A DNA stretch of 64,000 nt from CAVWCW01 sp963753615 (GTDB taxonomy: Bacteria; Pseudomonadota; Gammaproteobacteria; Chromatiales; Chromatiaceae): contig CAVWCW010000003.1 in the NCBI GenBank assembly GCA_963753615.1, positions 310,001 to 374,000 on the forward strand, given 5' to 3'. Made by a program: the position numbers and the translations under genes. Of the stretch, positions 33,943 to 44,063 are shown one piece after another (the stretch's first letter is position 1; the number at the start of each line of letters is the position of its first letter). Below the pieces are notes generated by a model. That model did not search any database. It saw nothing but the letters and a program-made list of their open reading frames with translations, and was not told the DNA's origin.

Positions 33943-36900
33943 ATGAATACGAACAACCAGCACGCGACGCTGGATACCATCTCGGACCGCTTGGCGGCCA
34001 TGGTAAGAGACAGGCTGTCAGGGGTCGAGGCCGAAAACGCCGTCGGTTTCGTAAGCCAGTACTACGCCAGGGTTCCCGAATCGGCGTTGGAACCACAGGA
34101 ACTGTCGGACCTTTACGGTGCCGCGCTTGCCCATTGGCGCTTTGCGCGCCAGCGGGCTCCCGATCAGGCCCGAGTCCGGGTCTACAATCCGGTGCTGGAG
34201 CAGGATGGTTGGGAGTGCCCGCACACTGTGTTGGAGGTGGTCACCGACAACATGCCGTTTCTGGTGGACACGGTGCGCATGGAGCTCAATCGCCAAGGCG
34301 CGCAGGTGCTGTTGGTGGTGCACCCCGTTTACCACCTGCAGCGAGACGAGGCGGGCGTGATCCGGACCCTGTTCGGGCCTTCTGCCGGCGGTGACGCCCT
34401 GCAGGAATCGATGATGCACTTCGAGCTGGTTCGCCGGACCGGAGGCGTTCAACTGCGGCGCTTGCAGGCAGGGCTCGAGCGGGTGCTGGAGGACCTGCGC
34501 CGGGCGGTGGAGGACTGGGGGCCGATGCGCGAGGGACTGCAGCGGGCGATGGACGAACTCGGGCAAGGCGCGCCGCCGGTTGCCGCCGACGAACGGGATG
34601 AGGTTCGGGCGTTTCTCACCTGGATGCTGGACGGCCACTTCACGCTGCTAGGCTACCGGGTCTACGAATTGGAAGACTCGGACGGCGAGGCGACGCTGCA
34701 CATCCAGCCCGGCACTGGCCGGGGCATTTTGCGCGAAAGCGGAGAGGTGGCCGATTCCCAGGCCTTTGCCGAACTGCCGCCGAAACTGCGGGCATTGGCT
34801 CGGGAACCGCGCCCGCTGATACTCGCCAAGTCCAATGCCCGGGCCACGGTACACCGGCCCGTGAACCTGGACTATGTAGGGGTCAAGCGCTTCTCGCCGG
34901 ACGGTCGGGTGATCGGCGAGCATCGGTTTCTCGGCCTCTACGGGTCGCGGGCCTACAGCTGCCTGCCGCAGGATATCCCGGTGGTTCGCCGCAAGATCGA
35001 ATGGGTTCTGCAACGGGCCGCTCTGGCGCCCGAAAGCCATTTCGCCAAGGCATTGGCGCACATCCTCGAAACCTACCCCCGGGACGAGCTGTTTCAAGTC
35101 GAGCCCGAGGAACTCGAGCGCATCGCCAGCGGCATCCTGCAGCTGGGAGAGTACCAAACCACCCGTTTGTTCGTGCGCGAAGACCCTTATGCCCGCTTCT
35201 TGGTGTGCCTGCTCTATGTACCTCGGGAGCGTTACGACACCCAGGTGCGCAAGCGCATTCAGCGGATTTTGCTGGACGTCTTCGATGCCGAAGAAGTGGA
35301 GTTTTCCGTCAGCCTGACCGAGGCCCCCCTCGCCCGCATCCTGTTCACGGTGCGCGTCCGGGCACACAAGATCGTCGCTTACGATGTGCGAGCGATCGAG
35401 TCCCGCTTGCTGGATGCGACGCTGAGTTGGCGCGACCACCTGCACACCGCTCTGATGGAGCAGATGGGAGAGGGTCTCGGTAGCCGCCTGGAGCAGCGTT
35501 TCGGCGAGGCCTTTCCGGCCGGCTACCGGGAGGACTTTTCGTCGCGAACGGCGGTGCATGATGTGGCCGAACTGTCCCGGCTCAGCGCCACCGAGGAACT
35601 GCGCATGAGTCTCTACCGGCCCCTGGAGTCGGCGCCTGGCTATCTGCGGTTCAAGGTCTTTCGCTATGGGCAGCCCCTGCCTTTGTGGCAGGCCTTTCCG
35701 ATTCTGGAGCGCATGGGGGTCCAGGTACAGGACGAGAGGCCTTACCGGATCGAACCGGACGACTCGGCGCCGCTCTGGGTGCACGATTTCGGCCTCTCCT
35801 ACGCGGTGTCCGAGGCGTCGGATACCTCCGAGGTGCGCAGCCTGTTTCAGGATGCCTTCGCCCGCATCTGGCAGGGCGAGATGGAAGACGACGGCTTCAA
35901 CGCCCTGGCCCTCAACGCCCGTCTCGATTGGCGCCAGATTACTCTGCTCCGGGCCTATGCCAGGTACCTGCGCCAGACCGCGCTTACGTTCAGCCAGGAG
36001 TACATGCAGGAGGCGCTGGTCGGCAACCCGGAGATCGCCCGGCTGTTGGTGGAACTGTTTCAGAGGCGGTTCGACCCGGAGCGCCCCAAGCAGGCCGAGC
36101 AGAAGACAGCGGCCCTGACCGCACGCCTGAGCGAAGCCCTGGATGCGGTGCAGAGCCTGGATCACGACCGGATCCTGCGCAGCTTTCTGGCTCTGGTGCA
36201 AGCGAGCCTGCGCAGCAACTACTACCAGACAGACCCCGAAGGCCAGCCCAAGGCCTGCTTGGCGCTCAAGCTGGACCCCAAGGAGGTGCCGGGTCTGCCC
36301 GAGCCGCGGCCGATGTTCGAGATATTCGTATATTCTCCGCGCACCGAGGGCGTGCATCTGCGGGGCGGCAAGGTGGCCCGCGGGGGCATCCGCTGGTCCG
36401 ACCGCAGAGAGGATTTCCGCACCGAGATCCTGGGGCTGATGAAGGCACAACTGGTGAAGAATGCGGTGATCGTGCCGGTCGGAGCGAAAGGCGGCTTCGT
36501 GGCGAAGCGCCTGCCCGTGTCCGGTGATCGCGGCGAGGTGCGGGCCGAGGTCGAGGCCTGCTACCGTCTGTTCATCTCCGGGTTGCTCGATCTCACCGAC
36601 AACCTGCGTGACGGCGCGTGTGTGCCGCCGCAGCAGTTGGTGCGCTACGACGGCGACGACCCCTATCTCGTGGTGGCTGCCGACAAGGGTACCGCCACCT
36701 TCTCGGATCTCGCCAACACGGTGGCCGCGGGTTACGGGTTCTGGCTCGGCGACGCCTTTGCTTCCGGCGGGCGTGCCGGCTACGACCACAAAAAGATGGG
36801 CATTACCGCCCGCGGCGCCTGGGAGTCGGTGCGCCAACATTTTCGCGCTGCCGAGATCGACTATGGTCAACAACCGTTCAGCGTGGTCGGCATCGGCGAT

Positions 36901-38796
36901 ATGTCGGGCGACGTGTTCGGCAACGGCATGCTCTGGTCGCGCAATATCCGGCTGGTGGCCGCATTCGATCACCGGCACATATTCCTCGACCCCGATCCCG
37001 ACCCCGAGCTCAGTTTCCGGGAGCGCGAGCGCCTGTTCGCCCAGCCCGTCTCCAGCTGGGCCGATTATGACCCGGCCCTGATCAGCCCCGGCGGCGGGGT
37101 CTATTCTCGCCAGCTGAAATCGGTTCGGGTTTCCCCCCAGGCCCAGGCGGCCCTCGGGATCGAGGCCGATGCGCTGGCCCCGGCGGAGCTGATCCGCGCC
37201 ATCCTGCGGGCGCCGGTGGATCTGCTGTGGAACGGCGGCATCGGCACCTACGTCAAGGCCTCTCACGAGCGCCATGCGGACATCGGCGATAGGGTCAACG
37301 ACGGGGTGCGGGTGGACGCCATCAGCCTGCGTTGCCGGGTGGTCGGCGAGGGGGGTAATCTGGGGCTCAGCCAGGCGGCCCGGGTGGAGTACGCCCGCCA
37401 GGGCGGACGCCTCGACACCGACTTCATCCACAATGCCGGGGGCGTCAACTGCTCCGATCACGAGGTCAATATCAAGATCCTGCTCGACCGAGTGGTGGTT
37501 GACGGCGACTTGACCGGCAAGCAGCGAAATCAGCTGCTCAGCGAAATGACCGAAGGGGTAGCCAAGCTGGTATTGCGCGACAGCTATTGGCAGACCCGCA
37601 CCATCGGCCTGGACCAGCGTCAAGGGGTGCGGCTGTTGCCCACTCAGATCCGTTTCATGCGCCACCTGGAACAACGGGGCCAACTCGACCGCAGTCTGGA
37701 GTTCCTGCCCGACGAAGTCGCCCTCGCCGAGCGCCAGGCCGGCGGCCAGGGGCTCACAAGGCCGGAAACGGCGCTGTTGGTCTCCTATGCCAAGCACACG
37801 CTGTACGAGGAACTGCTGGCTTCGGATCTGCCGGAAGATCCCTGTATGCTGCCGGAACTGCAGCGCTATTTTCTCAGACCGGTGCGAGAGCGTTTCGACC
37901 AGCAGATCCAAAACCACCGCCTGCGCCGCGAGATCCTGGCCACCACCGTGGCCAACCGCTTGGTAAACCGCCTCGGCAGCACCTTTGCGTTTTGCCTGCA
38001 TGAAGAACTGGGGGTCCCGGGTGCCGCCATCGCCCGCGCTTATGCAGTTACCTGGGAAGTTTTCGCGCTGCGCCGGCTTTGGTCCGGGGTGGCCGCGGCG
38101 GAGATGTCGATCAGTGACGGGGAGGCGGCGGATCTATTGATCCAGGGCCAGCGGCTGGCCTACCAGGTCTGCCGCTGGCTGCTCCAGCGCCACTCGGAAA
38201 CCATCCGGGTTGCGACCCTGATCGAGCGTTACAAGGTGGCGGTGGGAGAGATTGGCGCCGCGCTGCCGGAGCTGGTGGAGCCCCGGCGCCGGGAAGCGAT
38301 CGAACAGCGTGCTTCGGTACTGGCCGCCGAGGGCCTGGCTCAGGATCTGGCAAGCTGGGCCGCGGGCCTCGACGAACTGACCGCCGCCTTGGATTTGATC
38401 GAAGTGGCTTTCGACACCGGGGATCCGGTCCTGGATACCGCTCGGGTGTATTTTGCCCTTGGCGGAGAGCTCGAACTGGACTGGCTGCACCAGCGAATCC
38501 TGGCGCTGCCCGGCCACGACCGCTGGCACGCCGGCGCCCGCGCCAATCTGCGCGACGAGCTGGCGGCGCTCAAGCGGCGGCTGTGCGCCGCGGTATTCGC
38601 CAACGCCATGGCCGGCACCTCGCCGCAGTCGAAGCTGGAGGCCTGGCGACACCAGAACCACGTGCCCCTGGAGCGCTACCAGCGCCTGTTCGGGGAACTG
38701 CGGGTGCAGGAAGAGCCTGATATCGCCATGCTGTCGGTGGCCCTGCGGGAACTCCGCCGCCTGATGACCGCAACCCGGGCCCGGCCGGAGAACTGA
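33943..38796 (+). CDS. gdhB: NAD-specific glutamate dehydrogenase, large (GDH-180 class)
   Basis: With ATG at 33943 the product is 1617 residues, the typical size of the large NAD-GDH class. The long N-terminal region has ACT-like segments. The catalytic core shows GVHLRGGKVARGGIRWSDR, NAVIVPVGAKGGFVAKRLP, KGTATFSDLANTVAAGYGF, VGIGDMSGDVFGNGMLWSRN (NAD fold) and NAGGVNCSDHEVNIKILLD. It converts glutamate to 2-oxoglutarate, mainly for catabolism. The frame is intact over 4.8 kb, which shows that this part of the sequence is of good quality. The frame is open upstream to 33829, but the start chosen has a purine-rich site. Confidence 0.95.
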   Translation: MNTNNQHATLDTISDRLAAMVRDRLSGVEAENAVGFVSQYYARVPESALEPQELSDLYGAALAHWRFARQRAPDQARVRVYNPVLEQDGWECPHTVLEVVTDNMPFLVDTVRMELNRQGAQVLLVVHPVYHLQRDEAGVIRTLFGPSAGGDALQESMMHFELVRRTGGVQLRRLQAGLERVLEDLRRAVEDWGPMREGLQRAMDELGQGAPPVAADERDEVRAFLTWMLDGHFTLLGYRVYELEDSDGEATLHIQPGTGRGILRESGEVADSQAFAELPPKLRALAREPRPLILAKSNARATVHRPVNLDYVGVKRFSPDGRVIGEHRFLGLYGSRAYSCLPQDIPVVRRKIEWVLQRAALAPESHFAKALAHILETYPRDELFQVEPEELERIASGILQLGEYQTTRLFVREDPYARFLVCLLYVPRERYDTQVRKRIQRILLDVFDAEEVEFSVSLTEAPLARILFTVRVRAHKIVAYDVRAIESRLLDATLSWRDHLHTALMEQMGEGLGSRLEQRFGEAFPAGYREDFSSRTAVHDVAELSRLSATEELRMSLYRPLESAPGYLRFKVFRYGQPLPLWQAFPILERMGVQVQDERPYRIEPDDSAPLWVHDFGLSYAVSEASDTSEVRSLFQDAFARIWQGEMEDDGFNALALNARLDWRQITLLRAYARYLRQTALTFSQEYMQEALVGNPEIARLLVELFQRRFDPERPKQAEQKTAALTARLSEALDAVQSLDHDRILRSFLALVQASLRSNYYQTDPEGQPKACLALKLDPKEVPGLPEPRPMFEIFVYSPRTEGVHLRGGKVARGGIRWSDRREDFRTEILGLMKAQLVKNAVIVPVGAKGGFVAKRLPVSGDRGEVRAEVEACYRLFISGLLDLTDNLRDGACVPPQQLVRYDGDDPYLVVAADKGTATFSDLANTVAAGYGFWLGDAFASGGRAGYDHKKMGITARGAWESVRQHFRAAEIDYGQQPFSVVGIGDMSGDVFGNGMLWSRNIRLVAAFDHRHIFLDPDPDPELSFRERERLFAQPVSSWADYDPALISPGGGVYSRQLKSVRVSPQAQAALGIEADALAPAELIRAILRAPVDLLWNGGIGTYVKASHERHADIGDRVNDGVRVDAISLRCRVVGEGGNLGLSQAARVEYARQGGRLDTDFIHNAGGVNCSDHEVNIKILLDRVVVDGDLTGKQRNQLLSEMTEGVAKLVLRDSYWQTRTIGLDQRQGVRLLPTQIRFMRHLEQRGQLDRSLEFLPDEVALAERQAGGQGLTRPETALLVSYAKHTLYEELLASDLPEDPCMLPELQRYFLRPVRERFDQQIQNHRLRREILATTVANRLVNRLGSTFAFCLHEELGVPGAAIARAYAVTWEVFALRRLWSGVAAAEMSISDGEAADLLIQGQRLAYQVCRWLLQRHSETIRVATLIERYKVAVGEIGAALPELVEPRRREAIEQRASVLAAEGLAQDLASWAAGLDELTAALDLIEVAFDTGDPVLDTARVYFALGGELELDWLHQRILALPGHDRWHAGARANLRDELAALKRRLCAAVFANAMAGTSPQSKLEAWRHQNHVPLERYQRLFGELRVQEEPDIAMLSVALRELRRLMTATRARPEN

Positions 38797-38849
38797 ACCA
38801 GTTTGGCGGGCCTCGGGTAGTCCGCCCTCGCGAATAGGTAGTAGATTCA

Positions 38850-39269
38850 ATGCAGCCGCGTATAAGCATGATCACCTTGGGGGTCCGCGATCTTGCCGTG
38901 GCCATCGAGTTCTACGAAAAGGGGCTGGGTTTCCCGCGCCTGGATTCGCCGCCCGAGGTCGCGTTCTTTACCCTCAACGGCACCTGGCTGGGCCTGTTCG
39001 GGCGCGAGGCTTTGGCGGCCGATGCCGGGGTGCCGGCCGCTGGTGAAGGATTCGAGGCCTTCGCCCTGGCCCACAATGTGCGCTCGATGGAGGAGGTCGA
39101 GCGGGTCGTTGCCCAGGCTGTCGCAGCCGGGGCGACCCTGGTGAAGCCGCCGCAGCCGGTTTTTTGGGGTGGTTTCAGCGGTTATTTCAAGGATCCCGAC
39201 GGTCACCTCTGGGAGGTGGCCTACAACCCCTTCTTCTGGGTCGGGCCCGAAGATAACGGGGCGGCCTAA
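38850..39269 (+). CDS. VOC (glyoxalase/bleomycin-resistance) family protein
   Basis: The 139-residue protein has the paired beta-alpha-beta layout of the VOC superfamily: MITLGVRDLAVAIEFYEKGL with FPRL, FFTLNGTWLGLF, then GFSGYFKDPDGHLWEVAYNP, whose final Glu is a usual metal ligand. Such proteins include lactoylglutathione lyases and dioxygenases, but nothing here fixes the substrate. It stands 50 bases after the GDH gene on the same strand. Confidence 0.88.
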   Translation: MQPRISMITLGVRDLAVAIEFYEKGLGFPRLDSPPEVAFFTLNGTWLGLFGREALAADAGVPAAGEGFEAFALAHNVRSMEEVERVVAQAVAAGATLVKPPQPVFWGGFSGYFKDPDGHLWEVAYNPFFWVGPEDNGAA

Positions 39270-39346
39270 TCCCTGTCGCCTCGGGCTAGCTGTTCCAGGT
39301 GCATCCCGACTATTATTTGGTTTAGCCGACCATCGGACGAATAGTT

Positions 39347-40651
39347 ATGTCTAAGAGTTTCGAACCGAAGCGCCCATTGGGTTTCTTACGCTCCAGATCT
39401 CAGGGCGCTTTGCCCATCAGCGGCGTTTCCATTCGCAAAGCGGCCGCACTGTCTGTGTTGCTCTCGGCGCTGTTGCTATCGGCCTGCGCTGTCAACCCCT
39501 ACCGGCCCCAGACCGAGGCCATGACGGCGGTCGAGGAAAGGGCGGAATTGCAGGCCATGGGCGATATCCGGGTAAGGGTTGCCGTGCCGAGTCCAAATGA
39601 AACGCAGGCCATCTTCGACCTCCCGCTTTACGATCGAGGCGTCCAACCGGTGTGGATCGAGGTGCACAATGGCGGCGCTTCGGATCTTCGCTATGCGCCG
39701 GTCGGCACCGACCCCAATTACGTGCCGGCCTTCGAGGTGGCATACAAAAACAAGTCCGGGTTTTCCGGCATCGCCCGCACCGAAATGCAGAGGTATCTTC
39801 ACGATAACGTTATGCTCCGCTGGATCGGCGCCGGGGAGACGGGTTCGGGGTTTGTCTTCACCCAGGCGCGACCGGGCACCAAAGGTGTCAACGTCGATCT
39901 TTACGGTCGCGCTGCCGACGCCGAATACAGCTTCGTGTTCTTCGTGCCTGTTCCCGGATTCGTCGCCGATCACGCCCAGGTCAACTTCGAGGCCCTGTAT
40001 TCGCCGGAGGATATGGCCAACTATGATCTAGTAGGTCTTCGCGGCGCGCTCGGTAAGCTGCCTTGTTGCTCCAGCGACAAGGCCGGCGTGCGGGAGGGGG
40101 ATCCCGTGAATCTCGTCTTGGTCGGCGCCGGAGACGACGTCTTGCAGGCGCTGTTGCGTGCCGGGTGGTTCGAGAGGATCGCCGAGGAACGGGAACTCCA
40201 TGACAACTTGGCCGAGTCGGCGTTTCTGTATGGCCGCACGGCCGACGCAGTATTTCGCAAGCTGCGCCCCGGCACGAACCAGCGAAGCAGCGAACTGCGG
40301 CTGTGGATGGCACCGATGCGGCTGGATGAGAAACCCGTCTGGGTGGGCGATGTCAGCCACTTTCTCGCCGGCCCCGAGGGACCGGTCGGTGTCGATCCCG
40401 ACATCGATTATGCCAGAGACTTTTTCCTTCAGGACCTGTGGTACTCACAAGGGCTGGCAAAGTTCGCCTGGCTGCAGGGCCCCAACCAGGTGCCCATCGA
40501 TCAGCCCAGGAAAGATGTCACCGGTGAGTCGTACTTTACCGACGGGTACCGCGTTGTGTTGTGGCCAAGCGGCGACCCCTATTCGCTGTTGGAAACCGAC
40601 TATCTGGCCTGGGATAACCCGCCAAGGCTAGTAACGGGAGCCGGCCGATGA
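39347..40651 (+). CDS. Lipoprotein with LssY_C domain, first of a tandem pair
   Basis: The 434-residue protein has a lipoprotein signal (LSVLLSALLLSACAV, cysteine near residue 47). The mature part begins with an immunoglobulin-like region (NGGASDLRYAPVGTDPNYVP, VMLRWIGAGETGSGFVF). It ends in an LssY_C-type domain: VNLVLVGAGDDVLQALLRAG W, then LYGRTADAVFRKL-like SAFLYGRTADAVFRKLRPG, and LRLWMAPMRLDEKPVWVGDV. The function of this domain is not established. Its end overlaps the next, paralogous gene by four bases. Confidence 0.8.
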   Translation: MSKSFEPKRPLGFLRSRSQGALPISGVSIRKAAALSVLLSALLLSACAVNPYRPQTEAMTAVEERAELQAMGDIRVRVAVPSPNETQAIFDLPLYDRGVQPVWIEVHNGGASDLRYAPVGTDPNYVPAFEVAYKNKSGFSGIARTEMQRYLHDNVMLRWIGAGETGSGFVFTQARPGTKGVNVDLYGRAADAEYSFVFFVPVPGFVADHAQVNFEALYSPEDMANYDLVGLRGALGKLPCCSSDKAGVREGDPVNLVLVGAGDDVLQALLRAGWFERIAEERELHDNLAESAFLYGRTADAVFRKLRPGTNQRSSELRLWMAPMRLDEKPVWVGDVSHFLAGPEGPVGVDPDIDYARDFFLQDLWYSQGLAKFAWLQGPNQVPIDQPRKDVTGESYFTDGYRVVLWPSGDPYSLLETDYLAWDNPPRLVTGAGR

Positions 40652-41976
40652 ATAAATTGAGAACGGTAAACGTTGATAACAACCCAGTGGGTCTGCTGCA
40701 GAGCCGTTACCCACTGCCTCATCGGCCCATCCTCGGTGCAGTATTCGCGGCGCTCTGCTCGCTCGCTGTTGCGGGTTGCTCGAGTGTCGAGAAGACGACG
40801 CCAGAGACCGCGGAAACCTACCTGGATAGAGCCCAAACACAGACGGAAGGCCCCGTTCGGGTGACCGCTGCGGTGCCGAGCGCAAAGGAGACGCAGACCC
40901 TGTTCGGCGCGCCCTTGTATCGAAGAAATGTTCAGCCCGTCTGGTTGGAGATCGAGAACAAGGGCAGCTTTACAGTGAGATTCCTTCCGGTGGGCGTCGA
41001 TCCGCTCTACTACACGCCGATCGAAGCGGCCCATGTGACCGAGAAAGGCAAGCCGGGAGGCGGCACCACGGTGAGGGCGCGTCGTTTCCACAACGAGGGC
41101 ATGGGGGTGATGGCGGTGCCTCCCGGTGAAACCCGGGCTGGATTTGTCTTCACTTCGCTCGACGAAGGAACCAAGGCGTTCAACGTAGACGTCATATCCG
41201 AGGACCAAGCGTACCAGTTTACGTTTTTTATGCCGGTGCCGGGCCTGCGAATCGATCACCACAACGTGGACTGGAAGAACCTTTACCCGGAAGCAGAGGT
41301 GCGGTCATTCACCGATGCCGGCCAGCTCATCGACGCGCTGGAATCCTACCCCTGCTGCACCACCGACAAGAAGAGTCGGGACCAGGGCGATCCACTCAAT
41401 CTGGTGGTCATCGGTCAGCTCGACGATGTCTACTACTCCTTTATGCGCGCTGGATGGGACGAAACCGAGACGATACACGCCGGCTCGGGGTGGAAGACAA
41501 TGTTGTCGTTCTTCTCGGGCGGTGAGTATCGTTACTCCCCGGTAAGCGGACTCTATGTCTTCGGCCGCCCCCAGGATGTCGCGCTGCAGAAGGCTCGGGA
41601 CAACATCCATGAACGCAACCATCTGCGCCTGTGGCTGACGCCCGCGCGTTACCAAGGGCTCCCGGTACTTATTGGCCAGATCAGCCGTGACATCGGGGTG
41701 CGCTTTTCCAAACGGACGCTCACCACCCATGAGATCGACCCGGACGTGGATGAAACGCGGGAATTCTTGTTGGAAAATCTGGCCTATGCCCAGGGGCTGG
41801 CGGCTTTTGCCTACGTTGGCGGGGTGGGGGAGGCGCCCATCGACGCGCCGCGCAGCAACCTCACGGGCAGCCCCTATTTTACCGATGGGCATCGTGTGGT
41901 GCTCTGGGTAAGCTTGGCCCCCACGAGTATCGCAGACGTCGAGGTTGTCGATTGGCGGAACCCGAGGGGCGAGTGA
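40648..41976 (+). CDS. Lipoprotein with LssY_C domain, second of a tandem pair
   Basis: A 442-residue paralogue of the preceding gene, with lipobox VAGC near residue 43 and the same order of parts: FVFTSLDEGTKAFNVDVIS, FFMPVPGLRIDHHNV, YPCCTTDKKSRDQGDPLNL, VFGRPQDVALQKARDNIHER, LRLWLTPARYQGLPVLIGQI, and YFTDGHRVVLWVS near the end. The two proteins share a PCC.TDK cysteine pair. Overlapping start and stop (ATGA) show an operon formed by duplication. The DUF900 lipoprotein gene converges on the pair. Confidence 0.8.
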   Translation: MNKLRTVNVDNNPVGLLQSRYPLPHRPILGAVFAALCSLAVAGCSSVEKTTPETAETYLDRAQTQTEGPVRVTAAVPSAKETQTLFGAPLYRRNVQPVWLEIENKGSFTVRFLPVGVDPLYYTPIEAAHVTEKGKPGGGTTVRARRFHNEGMGVMAVPPGETRAGFVFTSLDEGTKAFNVDVISEDQAYQFTFFMPVPGLRIDHHNVDWKNLYPEAEVRSFTDAGQLIDALESYPCCTTDKKSRDQGDPLNLVVIGQLDDVYYSFMRAGWDETETIHAGSGWKTMLSFFSGGEYRYSPVSGLYVFGRPQDVALQKARDNIHERNHLRLWLTPARYQGLPVLIGQISRDIGVRFSKRTLTTHEIDPDVDETREFLLENLAYAQGLAAFAYVGGVGEAPIDAPRSNLTGSPYFTDGHRVVLWVSLAPTSIADVEVVDWRNPRGE

Positions 41977-42153
41977 CCCGCCGGCAGCAATGAGCTGGTT
42001 TGGTTATCGCTCGGTGAGAACAGGATCAGGCGCTTGGGCGTCCCGGGTTAAAAAGCCGGGAAAGCGGATGGACTGGCTGCTCGCCAAGACCCTGAAAAGT
42101 CCTGATCCGCGCAGCCTGCGGATTCCCCCCTTGCAGGCGGGGCTCAGTCTGCG

Positions 42154-42206
42154 AGCGGTTTGTGATCAGCCAAACCTATCGGCGGCGAAGTTTTTGAACC
42201 AGTCCG
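42154..42206 (-). pseudogene. 3' relic of a second fccB
   Basis: On the minus strand the frame reads SDWFKNFAADRFG then a stop, against GWFKNITADMFG and a stop at the end of the intact fccB (52452). Nucleotide similarity runs on past the stop (GGCTGATC.CAAACCGCT in both). No more of fccB is seen here. The relic begins right after the stop of the DUF900 gene. The remaining stretch 41977-42153 holds no gene. Confidence 0.7.
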
Positions 42207-42212
42207 ACGGGA

Positions 42213-43498
42213 TCAGGGTGTATCGAAGCTTTCCCAGTAGTCCGCTTGGATGCGCCAGACTTGCTCGTCAATGCGTTCTAGCCCCAGCCTTTGCCCTTCG
42301 CCCGGGCGCCAGCCGTAGCGCAGAAGCATCAGCATGTCCGAGCTGACTGCCGGATCGTTGTAGTAACCGTGTTTGAACAGGCCTCCGCCCGAACCATCGT
42401 AGACGATCAGATCGAGATTGTCGCAGCGCCGCATCATCTCCCGTTGCCGGGGCGACAGCTCAGAGAGGTTCACGGCGCCCACGCGCTGGCGGCTGTTGAA
42501 CAGGCTGGTGGCGGCGGCCAGCGCCTTGTCTTCGGTGTTGGTGTAGATGGTCAAGCGGCCGAATGCCGGACCCATGGCCTCGGCGGCGACCCGCTGCATG
42601 GCGACCTCGAGGTCGATGTCCGCGGCGGCCAGCACCAGATTCTCGATCTTCAGGGATTCCCGCGGATCCAAGCCCTTGGCCCGGTCTTCGATCACCAACT
42701 CCCGCAGGGCCGTCAGCGCTACATCGGTGCCGCGGCTGTGGGCGGTGATGTGGATGCGCTCCAGTTCAGGGATACCGGCGAGAAACCTGAGCAACACTTT
42801 CAAGTGGAATACCGTGAACTCGCCGGACTCCCGGTCGACGGTGTAGACCACCAGTCCTTCGCTGCGGCCGGCCAGGTATAAGCGATCGGCACCCCCTCGC
42901 GGCCCAAGAAGTGCCAGAAGTCCGCCAGCGACAGCACAGCCTGGTCGAACTCGGTGGCGACCCCGTGAATGTCGACAAAGACCTCCTTCTTCGGCGTCAG
43001 CGCGAGCCGTTCGACGATCTCACGGCGGGCCTGACGGTCAGCCTGCTCGATCTCGGCAGCTATTTCCGCGTCAATGCTGATCCGCCCGCCGTCTTCCACA
43101 CGGTAGAGGTAGGGCGTCGCCGGAAAGCGCACCAGTTCCTCCACTGCCGCCAGCTCGAGCCCCGCGCGCGAGCTGGGGCCCGACCCGGCGTCGTCGTCCG
43201 GCTCGATGCGGACTTCGGCTGCACCGAGTACGGTGGAAGGGGAGCGTTGGCTTGTGTAACCGATCACGGTCCCGGCCTCGTCGCGCAGGGGCAGCCGGTC
43301 GGTCGCGTACAGCACCGGCAAGCGGTCGCCGGCGAGTTCCGGGGCGAGGTCTTGGAACAGCGGCAGGGCGGTATGCTCGGAGACTACCGGCGTCTCGATC
43401 ATGATCCTGGCGCAACCGGACAGGAGCAATAGAACGAAAAGCGGAATCAGCGGGTGCAGAGGTCCGGCAGCGGGTGGTCTAGCGACTTTCAGCATCAT
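42213..43498 (-). pseudogene. DUF900-type alpha/beta hydrolase lipoprotein, one frameshift
   Basis: The N-terminal part (43498 down to about 42860) has a lipobox (FVLLLLSGCARIM), the block LPVLYATDRLPLRDEAGTVI and VFVDIHGVATEFDQAVLSLA then PIAYTWPA. The C-terminal part in another frame continues EGLVVYTVDRESGEFTVFHL, HITAHSRGTDVALTALREL (nucleophile serine) and runs to SFDTP. A one-base loss near 42870 in TGGCCGGCCGCAGC explains the shift. Apart from this the protein looks complete (about 425 residues), so a sequencing error is as likely as a real mutation. Function: exported hydrolase of unknown substrate. Confidence 0.8.
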
Positions 43499-43646
43499 GT
43501 TCCTCGCGTTGTTCTGTATCGGGGCCTGGGGTACGAATACGTAAATTCAAAACCGGGTTCCGGGTAGCGATAGTACCGCTTGGCACGCGGCGGACGTCCG
43601 GGCGATCTCAGGCGACCGCCGGTGGGGTTTATCCAGCGCCCCCGAC

Positions 43647-43666
43647 GGCGCGAAATGGCCGGAATC
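43647..43666 (+). promoter_or_regulatory. 20-bp box, copy 1, upstream of the araC-like gene
   Basis: GGCGCGAAATGGCCGGAATC occurs here and again, identical, at 46748-46767. A -10-like TAGACT follows 15 bases downstream (43682). The box lies about 120 bases before the regulator start. It may be an operator for that regulator. The rest of 43499-43784 shows no gene. Confidence 0.45.
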
Positions 43667-44063
43667 CGATGGCCCGACTGCTAGACTGATGCAATGGGGT
43701 TCTAAGCGCTTGTGCCGTCGTTGGCCTAGAACCCACGATCGCGAGGTTTCTGGATTCATTTAGTGTCGTCGCTGCCCGCGAGGAATGCGAGTGGAACCGA
43801 TCGCCAGTTATCGCGCAGCCCGTCTGCTCCCTTACCTGGAGTACCTGGAGGCTGTCGGAGCGCCGGTGGAACGGGGCCTTCGCCTTGCCCGGCTGCCGAC
43901 CGGGCTGGCGGATCGAGCCGAGATGTTCCTGCCGACCATTCCCACCATCGGCTTCCTGAAATGGGCGTGCCGGCGCGAGGGCACCGATCATCTCGCACTG
44001 CGTGCTTTGCAGCGGCGCTTGCGGACCTGCGGTCTCAGTTACTCGGACCTGATCGACGAGGTC

